DNA of 64,000 nt, taken from positions 45,709-109,708 of the forward strand of contig CAZKRU010000003.1 of NCBI GenBank assembly GCA_964555235.1, in the 5' to 3' direction. The position numbers were made by a program, and so were the translations under genes. Every line of letters starts with the position of its first letter. The stretch's first letter is position 1. Source of the DNA: CAZKRU01 sp964555235 (GTDB lineage Bacteria; Verrucomicrobiota; Verrucomicrobiia; Methylacidiphilales; CAMAQI01). Under the pieces are notes generated by a model. That model saw only the letters and a program-made list of their open reading frames with translations, ran no database searches and was not told where the DNA came from. Positions 57,640 through 64,000 of the stretch are shown piece by piece.

Positions 57640-57797
57640 ACAATTTCCCTGATTCGCTGATTGCCCCTCGGGGGGTGAATCGCCGGATCGGGAAGGGCAG
57701 AAAACCCCCGCGGGTTTCTAGCTCCGAAGCCCTTCGGAGTTAATCGTCATACGGGTGTGTGACGCTAGGAAGCGCGGAACAAAAAAGGAAAGAAACT
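57640..57797 (+). other. Structured spacer between rplJ and rplL
   Basis: This 158-bp stretch holds several hairpins: the perfect CTCCGAA-GCCC-TTCGGAG (57,722-57,739), a GATTCGC.../GAATC stem with an internal GCCCCTCGGGGGG, a CCCGCGGG and a CGTCA/TGACG. It is longer and more structured than usual for rplJ-rplL. It may regulate the four-to-six-fold L12 excess by processing or by a promoter. Confidence 0.5.
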
Positions 57798-58178
57798 ATG
57801 GCAGACTTAAAGACAATTGTGGATCAGCTCAGTGCCTTGACCGTTTTGGAAGCGGCCGAGCTGGTGAAAGAACTCGAAACGAAGTGGGGCGTCACTGCGG
57901 CAGCTCCCGTGGCGGCTGCGGCTGCTCCGGCAGCGGGCGGAGCGGCTCCTGCGGCAGAAGCCAAGACGGCTTTTGATGTCATCCTCAAGGAGGCAGGTGC
58001 CAACAAGATCGGTGTCATTAAAGAAGTCCGTGCGGCAGTCGCTGGTCTCGGCCTGGCCGAAGCCAAAGCACTCGTCGAGTCTGCGCCTAAAGCCATCAAG
58101 GAAGGCGTGACGAAGGAAGAAGCGGAAGAGATCAAGAAAAAGATCGAAGCCGCCGGCGCCAAAGTCGAAATCAAATAA
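57798..58178 (+). CDS. rplL: 50S ribosomal protein L7/L12
   Basis: A 126-residue L12: N-terminal dimer domain, the Ala/Gly/Pro hinge (about 36-58, AAAPAAGGAAPAAEAK), and the C-terminal domain with AFDVILKEAGANKIGVIKEVRAAVAGLGLAEAKALVESAPKAIKEG. The ATG is at 57,798, preceded by AAAGGAA; thirteen upstream codons in frame are not family sequence. Confidence 0.97.
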   Translation: MADLKTIVDQLSALTVLEAAELVKELETKWGVTAAAPVAAAAAPAAGGAAPAAEAKTAFDVILKEAGANKIGVIKEVRAAVAGLGLAEAKALVESAPKAIKEGVTKEEAEEIKKKIEAAGAKVEIK

Positions 58179-58192
58179 GATTCCGATATCGA

Positions 58193-58232
58193 CCCAGGGT
58201 CTCCCGGCCATACCGGGAGGCCCTTGGGTTTT
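58193..58232 (+). terminator. Attenuator between rplL and rpoB
   Basis: CCCAGGGTCTCCCGG (58,193) and CCGGGAGGCCCTTGGG (to about 58,228) pair over about 15 bp with a bulge, loop CCATA, followed by TTTT (58,229-58,232). A partial terminator at this place is classical and limits rpoBC relative to L12. Confidence 0.75.
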
Positions 58233-58280
58233 GTGTAAGTGATAGTGATGAGTGAGTGAACCCCGCCTGAGAGACCCAAG

Positions 58281-61200
58281 ATGCCTACGACCATTGAACG
58301 ACGCTCCTTTGGAAAAATTACTGAAGCCATTGACATGCCGAATCTGATTGAATCCCAGATCCGCTCCTACTCTGACTTCCTGCAAGTAAATGTTCCCCCC
58401 AATAAACGTAAAAACGAGGGATTACAGGCGGTTTTTCTCGAGACTTTTCCGATCGAAAGTTACGACGGAAAAATCAAATTGGAATTTGCTGAATATCAAA
58501 TTGGCGAACCGAAGATGGATTGCTGGGAATCCCTTCGCGAGGGCCAGACCTACGCGGCTCCGCTTTATGTGACCTTCCGGTTGCGCGATGACTCGAGCAC
58601 CAAGGAAGAGCGCGTGTACATGGGCGAATTGCACATGATGACGCCTCAAGGAAGCTTTATCGTCAACGGCGCGGAGCGCGTGATTGTTAGTCAGTTACAC
58701 CGTTCTCCTGGGATTTGTTTTGAATCGACGATTCACACCAATGGGAAGACGCTTTTCTCCTACCGTTTGATTCCGGATCGCGGTTCCTGGCTCGAAGTCT
58801 CCTACGACACGACCGATCTGCTTTACGTTCACTTGGATCGACGGAAAAAACGCCGTAAATTCCTCGTGACCACCTTCCTCCGCGCACTCGGATACAGCAC
58901 GGACGAAGAAATTATTAAGCTTTTCTACACGATTGAGGAATTCAAACTCAAAGCCGACCTCGAAGATGATGTGATTGGCACGAAGGTCTTGGTCAAAGAA
59001 ATTCGTGATCCGGAAAATCCGGATACCGTTCTGGCGCGTGCTTACGAACCGCTCACCAAGGGTGGAATTCGTCAATTGCTCGAGTTGCACATCAAGACGG
59101 TCAGCGTTGTTGATATTCGCGAAGATGACTCGATCATCAAGTGTCTCAAAAAAGATGCGACGCGTGATACCGATGAAGCGTTGAAGGATATTTATCGCCG
59201 CCTGCGTCCTGGTGATCCCCCGACCGTGACGAATGCGAAGTTGCTTCTCAAGCGTCTTTTCTTCGACCCGAAGCGTTATGATTTGAGTCGCGTTGGACGT
59301 TACAAGATCAATCAGAAGCTCGCGCTGGATGGAGATCTCGAAAGTCGCGTTCTCATGAATGAGGATGTGGTTGCAGCGACGAAGTATGTTTTGAATTTGC
59401 ACAAGGGACTCGGATCGACGGACGATATCGATCACCTCGGAAGCCGTCGCGTTCGTGCGGTCGGTGAACTTCTTGCGAACCAATGCCGCACCGGTTTGGC
59501 TCGTACGGAGCGTCTCGTCAAAGAACGGATGACGTTGTTTGATGTGAACACCGAAGGGATGACTCCGCAGAAGTTGATTAATCCGAAAGCCTTGTCGGCC
59601 GTGATTCGTGACTTCTTTGGTCGTAGCCAGCTCTCGCAGTTGATGGATCAAACGAATCCGCTTTCCGAATTGACGCACAAACGGCGTCTTTCGGCTCTTG
59701 GGCCAGGAGGTCTCTCACGTGAGCGTGCCGGATTTGAAGTTCGTGACGTTCATCCGTCTCACTACGGACGTATTTGTCCGATTGAAACGCCAGAAGGTCC
59801 GAACATCGGTCTGATCGCCTCGATGGCATCCTATGGACGGATCAACGAGTTCGGTTTCATTGAGACACCGTATTCGAAAGTGAACAATGGTCGCGTGACA
59901 GATAAAATTGATTATCTTACAGCGGATCAGGAAGAGAGCTTCACGGTTGCTCAGGTGGATAGCACCACGGATGCGAAGGGGAATCTCACCGAGAAAAAGG
60001 TGACCGTTCGTTTCAAGGGTGAATTCATCGGAGTCGAACCCGAGCGTGTTGACTATAAGGAAGTTTCTCCGAAACAGTTGATCTCGGTTTCAGCCAGTCT
60101 GATTCCGTTCTTGGAGCATGATGATGCAAATCGCGCACTCATGGGATCCAACATGCAACGTCAGGGAGTTCCGTTGGTTGTCACGGAATCGCCGGTGGTC
60201 GGTACGGGCATGGAAGGAAAAGTTGCTCGTGACTCGATGGCTGTGGTTCTTGCGGAAGGTTCTGGAAAAATCGCCTCGGTGAGCGCCAATCAAATTGTCG
60301 TGACCTCGAATGGCGAACTTCCTGAAGGAAAGAAGAAGCTGAAGCATGCTCCTGAAGAGGGGATCTATGTTTATCAGCTCCGGAAGTTCCTTCGTTCCAA
60401 CGTCGGTACTTGCTACAATCAAAAGCCGATTGTCCAAAAAGGACAGCGCGTGATCAAGGGTCAAGTGCTGGCAGACGGTCCTTGTACGCAAGGCGGCGAG
60501 CTCGCGCTCGGACGCAACGTGCTGGTCGCGTTCATGCCTTGGAATGGATATAACTTCGAAGATGCGATCATGATCTCGGAGCGTATCGTGAAGGAAGATA
60601 TCTACACGAGCATCCATATTGAAGAATTTGAAATCAGCGCCCGGGATACGAAGCTCGGACCTGAGGAAATTACGCGCGATATTCCGAATGTCGGCGATGA
60701 AGCGCTTAAAAATCTTGGAGCCGATGGTGTGGTTCGCATTGGTGCGGAAGTCAAGCCGGGCGATATTCTCGTCGGTAAGATCACGCCGAAGAGCGAAACG
60801 GAACTTGCTCCGGAAGAGCGTCTCTTGCGGGCAATCTTCGGTGAAAAAGCGGCGGACGTCAAAGACTCCTCGCTCACGGTTCCTTCGGGAGTGACCGGTA
60901 TCGTCATGGATATCAAGGTGACCTCCGGGAACATCAAACCGAATCGCATCAAGCTCACTCCGACCGAGGCGAAACGCCAGTCGAAGGATATTGAAACGAA
61001 GTATGGCCAAAAGGAAAATACGCTTCGCGAAGAATTGACTCAGGCGCTCTCGAACATCCTGCTGAACGAAAAGATTCCGCTCGACGTGGTGAATGCAGAA
61101 ACGGGTGAAATTATCATCCCCGCGAATCGCAAGATCACGAAGACGTTGTTGCGCAAGATGGCGAACGCTTACAATCACATTGAAATTGATCCGAGTCCGA

Positions 61201-62129
61201 TTCGCATCAAGATCCGTGAGATCATTGGCAACTTCGAAAATCGTTTCGAGCAGCTCAAGAACGAAAAAGACATGGACGTGGAGCGGATTGAAGCCGGCGA
61301 AGATTTTGAGCCTGGCATCATCAAGATGGTGAAGGTCTATGTGGCGAGCAAGCGTAAGCTGAGCGTCGGTGACAAGATGGCCGGTCGTCACGGAAACAAG
61401 GGTGTTGTCGCGAAGATCGTTCCTCAAGAGGATATGCCTTTCCTTCCGGATGGAAATCCGGTCGACATCGTCTTGAATCCGCTCGGAGTGCCTTCCCGTA
61501 TGAACGTCGGACAGGTTTTGGAAACTCACTTGGGAATCGCGGCGCGTGCGCTCGGTTTCAAGGTGGCCACACCGGTATTTGACGGCATCAAGGAAAAGCA
61601 GATTCGAGGCTTCCTCAAAGAAGCAGACATGGATGAGGATGGTAAGACCTACCTCAATGATGGACGCACCGGAGATCGTTTCGATCAACGAGTTGTTGTC
61701 GGAGTCATCTACATGTTGAAGTTGGGCCACTTGGTTGCGGACAAGATTCACGCGCGTGCGGTTGGACCGTACTCGCTCGTGACGCAGCAGCCGCTGGGCG
61801 GAAAAGCTCAGTACGGTGGACAGCGTTTCGGAGAAATGGAAGTCTGGGCGATGGAAGCTTATGGGGCGGCCTATACTCTTCAAGAACTCCTCACGGTCAA
61901 ATCCGACGACGTCACGGGACGGACTCGAATTTACGAGAGCATCGTCAAGGGCGACAACACGTTGGAAGCCGGTACGCCGGAATCCTTCAATGTGTTGATC
62001 AAGGAAATGCAAAGTCTCTGTCTTGACGTCAAGGTGGGAGGCAAGGCGCCTCCGACGATTGTAGAGACGCATGATAGCCCTTCGGCTCCGTCATCGGAAC
62101 CGTATTTGCCTCCGGTGGAGGCGGCCTGA
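58281..62129 (+). CDS. rpoB: DNA-directed RNA polymerase subunit beta
   Basis: A 1,282-residue beta subunit. Markers are SYSDFLQVNVPP, NGAERVIVSQLHRSPGICFE, the rifampicin region (FFGRSQLSQLMDQTNPLSELTHKRRLSALGPGGLSRERAGFEVRDVHPSHYGRICPIETPEGPNIGLIASMASYGRIN), and the C-terminal KLGHLVADKIHARAVGPYSLVTQQPLGGKAQYGGQRFGEMEVWAMEAYGAAYTLQE. No rifampicin-resistance-type change is obvious at the cluster-I residues (DQTNPL...HKRRLSALGPGG looks wild type). Start at the ATG 58,281. Confidence 0.98.
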   Translation: MPTTIERRSFGKITEAIDMPNLIESQIRSYSDFLQVNVPPNKRKNEGLQAVFLETFPIESYDGKIKLEFAEYQIGEPKMDCWESLREGQTYAAPLYVTFRLRDDSSTKEERVYMGELHMMTPQGSFIVNGAERVIVSQLHRSPGICFESTIHTNGKTLFSYRLIPDRGSWLEVSYDTTDLLYVHLDRRKKRRKFLVTTFLRALGYSTDEEIIKLFYTIEEFKLKADLEDDVIGTKVLVKEIRDPENPDTVLARAYEPLTKGGIRQLLELHIKTVSVVDIREDDSIIKCLKKDATRDTDEALKDIYRRLRPGDPPTVTNAKLLLKRLFFDPKRYDLSRVGRYKINQKLALDGDLESRVLMNEDVVAATKYVLNLHKGLGSTDDIDHLGSRRVRAVGELLANQCRTGLARTERLVKERMTLFDVNTEGMTPQKLINPKALSAVIRDFFGRSQLSQLMDQTNPLSELTHKRRLSALGPGGLSRERAGFEVRDVHPSHYGRICPIETPEGPNIGLIASMASYGRINEFGFIETPYSKVNNGRVTDKIDYLTADQEESFTVAQVDSTTDAKGNLTEKKVTVRFKGEFIGVEPERVDYKEVSPKQLISVSASLIPFLEHDDANRALMGSNMQRQGVPLVVTESPVVGTGMEGKVARDSMAVVLAEGSGKIASVSANQIVVTSNGELPEGKKKLKHAPEEGIYVYQLRKFLRSNVGTCYNQKPIVQKGQRVIKGQVLADGPCTQGGELALGRNVLVAFMPWNGYNFEDAIMISERIVKEDIYTSIHIEEFEISARDTKLGPEEITRDIPNVGDEALKNLGADGVVRIGAEVKPGDILVGKITPKSETELAPEERLLRAIFGEKAADVKDSSLTVPSGVTGIVMDIKVTSGNIKPNRIKLTPTEAKRQSKDIETKYGQKENTLREELTQALSNILLNEKIPLDVVNAETGEIIIPANRKITKTLLRKMANAYNHIEIDPSPIRIKIREIIGNFENRFEQLKNEKDMDVERIEAGEDFEPGIIKMVKVYVASKRKLSVGDKMAGRHGNKGVVAKIVPQEDMPFLPDGNPVDIVLNPLGVPSRMNVGQVLETHLGIAARALGFKVATPVFDGIKEKQIRGFLKEADMDEDGKTYLNDGRTGDRFDQRVVVGVIYMLKLGHLVADKIHARAVGPYSLVTQQPLGGKAQYGGQRFGEMEVWAMEAYGAAYTLQELLTVKSDDVTGRTRIYESIVKGDNTLEAGTPESFNVLIKEMQSLCLDVKVGGKAPPTIVETHDSPSAPSSEPYLPPVEAA

Positions 62130-62169
62130 GTCGGTAGTTGAGTTGAAAACCCCCTGAATGGAAAAAACT

Positions 62170-64000
62170 ATGTCCACCACCGAGAATCGCGAAACTAATG
62201 TCCGTGAAGTCCTAGGATTGGAGCGCTCCGTCGGTTTCGACCAAGTCGGAATCTCCGTTGCTGCCCCCGATAACATTCGTTCCTGGAGCAAAGGCGAAGT
62301 CAAGAACCCTGAAACGATTAATTACCGTACGTTTAAGCCCGAAAAAGGTGGGCTTTTCTGTGAGCGCATTTTCGGTCCGACCAAGGACTGGGAATGTGCC
62401 TGCGGAAAATACAAGCGAATCAAGTACAAGGGTGTTATCTGTGATCGTTGCGGCGTCGAAGTGACGTTGGCGCGCGTCCGCCGTGAGCGGATGGGACATA
62501 TTGAGCTCGCTGTTCCGGTTTCTCATATCTGGTTTTTCAAATGCATGCCGAGCCGAACGGGTCTCATGATGGACATGACCGCTCGTGCGTTGGAGCGCGT
62601 GATTTATTACGAGGATTACCTCGTGATCGATCCGGGTAAAACCCCGCTGCTCGTGAAGCAGTTGCTCAGCGAAGCGGAGTACCGAGAAGCTCAAGACCAA
62701 TACGGGATCGATTCTTTTGTCGCCAAGATGGGTGCGGAAGCGGTTCGCGAAGTTCTCGCTTCTCTCGATCTCAATGAACTCGTCAAAGAGTTGGCAAAAC
62801 AACTGGAAACGACCAAGAGCAAACAGACTCGCAAGAAATTGGCGAAACGTCTGAAGCTTGCTCAAGGATTTCTCACCTCCCGGACTCGTCCGGAATGGAT
62901 GATTCTCCAATCGTTGCCGGTCATTCCTCCGGATCTTCGTCCGTTGGTGCCGTTGGAAGGGGGACGCTTTGCGACTTCCGATTTGAACGATCTTTATCGT
63001 CGCGTCATTAACCGAAATAACCGATTGAAGAATCTTCTTCAATTGAAGACGCCTGAGGTCATTATCCGGAATGAAAAGCGAATGCTGCAAGAGGCCGTTG
63101 ATGCGTTGATGGACAACGGACGTCATGGACGTGCGGTGACCGGCGCAGGAAATCGCCCGCTTAAATCTCTCTCGGATATGTTGAAGGGAAAGACGGGACG
63201 TTTCCGAATGAATCTTCTCGGAAAGCGCGTCGATTATTCCGGCCGTTCCGTCATTGTCATCGGGCCTGACCTCAAGCTCAACCAGTGCGGTCTTCCGAAG
63301 AAGATGGCGCTCGTTTTGTTCGAACCGTTTATCATTCGCCGTTTGAAAGAGCTCGGCTATGTGCACACCGTGCGTAGCGCGAAGAAGATGATCGAACGTC
63401 AGGAACCTGCCGTTTGGGATATTCTCGATGAAGTGACCAAGGGACACCCGGTCATGTTGAATCGTGCGCCGACACTTCACCGTTTATCGATCCAGGCGTT
63501 TGAGCCGAAGTTGATTGAAGGGGAAGCGATTCGAGTGCATCCGCTCGTCTGTACGGCGTACAACGCTGACTTCGACGGAGATCAGATGGCAGTTCACGTT
63601 CCGCTTTCGGTGGAAGCTCAGTTGGAAGCACGTCTTTTGATGTTTGCTCCGATGAATATCTTCTCGCCTTCGAGTGGACGTCCGATCACGACGCCGAGTC
63701 AGGATATTACGTTGGGATCGTACTACCTCACACAGAATCCCCGAAAGATCAATCCGACCGAAGAAAAGAGCAAGAAACGCCTCTCGATTTTTGCGGATGC
63801 AGATGAAGTCCTCTTCGCACACGCGGATCGAGCGATCAAGACGCACGATTGGATTTTGATGAAGAATCCGGATTTTGGTAAAGAGACGCCGTTTGGTGAC
63901 AAGGCCAAGAAGCTCATCGAAACCACTCCGGGTCGCGTTCTGTTCAATCAGATCTGGCCGACGGAAATGGGTTTTTACAATAAAGTCGCGGGTAAGAAGC
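62170..64000 (+). CDS. rpoC: DNA-directed RNA polymerase subunit beta', 3' partial
   Basis: The first 610 residues of beta'; the gene runs off the right edge. The N-terminal zinc ribbon is CACGKYKRIKYKGVICDRCG (four Cys), then the lid/rudder region and RVDYSGRSVIVIGPDLKLNQCGLPKKMALVLFEPF, followed by NADFDGDQMAVHVPLS, the magnesium-binding active site. The ATG 62,170 follows a GGA eight bases before and is 40 bp after rpoB. About 780 residues are missing. Confidence 0.98.
   Translation, partial: MSTTENRETNVREVLGLERSVGFDQVGISVAAPDNIRSWSKGEVKNPETINYRTFKPEKGGLFCERIFGPTKDWECACGKYKRIKYKGVICDRCGVEVTLARVRRERMGHIELAVPVSHIWFFKCMPSRTGLMMDMTARALERVIYYEDYLVIDPGKTPLLVKQLLSEAEYREAQDQYGIDSFVAKMGAEAVREVLASLDLNELVKELAKQLETTKSKQTRKKLAKRLKLAQGFLTSRTRPEWMILQSLPVIPPDLRPLVPLEGGRFATSDLNDLYRRVINRNNRLKNLLQLKTPEVIIRNEKRMLQEAVDALMDNGRHGRAVTGAGNRPLKSLSDMLKGKTGRFRMNLLGKRVDYSGRSVIVIGPDLKLNQCGLPKKMALVLFEPFIIRRLKELGYVHTVRSAKKMIERQEPAVWDILDEVTKGHPVMLNRAPTLHRLSIQAFEPKLIEGEAIRVHPLVCTAYNADFDGDQMAVHVPLSVEAQLEARLLMFAPMNIFSPSSGRPITTPSQDITLGSYYLTQNPRKINPTEEKSKKRLSIFADADEVLFAHADRAIKTHDWILMKNPDFGKETPFGDKAKKLIETTPGRVLFNQIWPTEMGFYNKVAGKK

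Noticed and set aside
60090..62072. 660-codon minus-strand frame inside rpoB
   Set aside because: Mirror of the strong codon bias of rpoB; no ribosome site and no family resemblance. The same applies to the frames opposite tuf, rpoC and smc.
1..64000. CRISPR arrays, insertion sequences, rRNA genes
   Set aside because: No regularly spaced short repeats, no transposase gene and no rRNA-like sequence was seen.

Overview
The window is from a diderm (Gram-negative-type) bacterium of roughly 50 % GC with densely packed genes. It has an Mla/MCE lipid transport operon, a YidC with a large periplasmic domain, an O-antigen-ligase-like protein and several lipoproteins. The protein repertoire (divergent lumazine synthase, GTP-dependent PEPCK, RNase HIII, many secreted glycosidases and esterases, intergenic palindromes of several families) points to the Verrucomicrobiota/PVC group. 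That placement is an inference from gene style, not from a computed phylogeny.

Layout. 1-3,302: DAHP synthase (5' truncated), M42 aminopeptidase, VOC protein, ribulose-phosphate epimerase. 3,432-5,975 (minus): YkgJ-type cysteine protein, class III aminotransferase, membrane/coiled-coil protein. 6,117-6,971: ribH-nusB. 7,305-10,502: mlaE-mlaF-mlaD-ispD, the last carrying a histidine-kinase-like tail. 10,581-11,293: HigBA-like toxin-antitoxin pair. 11,746-14,503: mutY and rnhC, which diverge from one CATG, then a PHP protein. 14,482-16,348 (minus): polymerase/ligase membrane protein and an Rrf2 regulator. 16,400-17,197: CruF-like carotenoid protein. 17,296-19,330: a bufferin-type RiPP operon (precursor, MNIO enzyme, partner protein). 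19,499-30,410: sialate esterase, ruvB, giant TPR protein, an osmolyte transporter without its ATPase, a GH57 protein lacking its usual acid/base motif, a cyclic-nucleotide-binding protein. 30,410-38,875: smc, GH42 beta-galactosidase, pckG, truncated dinD. 38,923-40,503: a small accessory patch with an integron attC-like palindrome. 40,674-46,519: lactonase-fold protein, GH5-like enzyme, sugar-phosphate transferase. 46,538-49,311 (minus): rpmH-rnpA-yidC-khpB. 49,555-52,795: ubiD, tRNA-Leu, response regulator, AT-rich lipoprotein patch. 53,501-64,000: the classic tRNA-Thr, tuf, tRNA-Trp, secE, nusG, rplKAJL, rpoB, rpoC cluster, running off the right edge.

The most exciting system is the operon at 17,296-19,330. 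An exported 83-residue precursor carries two copies of a CGGKDGCPGKK core, followed by a DUF692 (MNIO) iron oxidase and a DUF2063 partner. This matches the bufferin architecture, but the core differs from the EGKCG-type cores I know of, and an intrinsic-terminator-like hairpin separates precursor from enzyme.

The intergenic spaces hold at least eight families of long imperfect palindromes, some repeated two or three times in the window, and one roughly 215-bp nested structure (29,724-29,938) that could be a structured RNA or a small mobile palindrome. All functional calls were made by reading the sequence without database searches.
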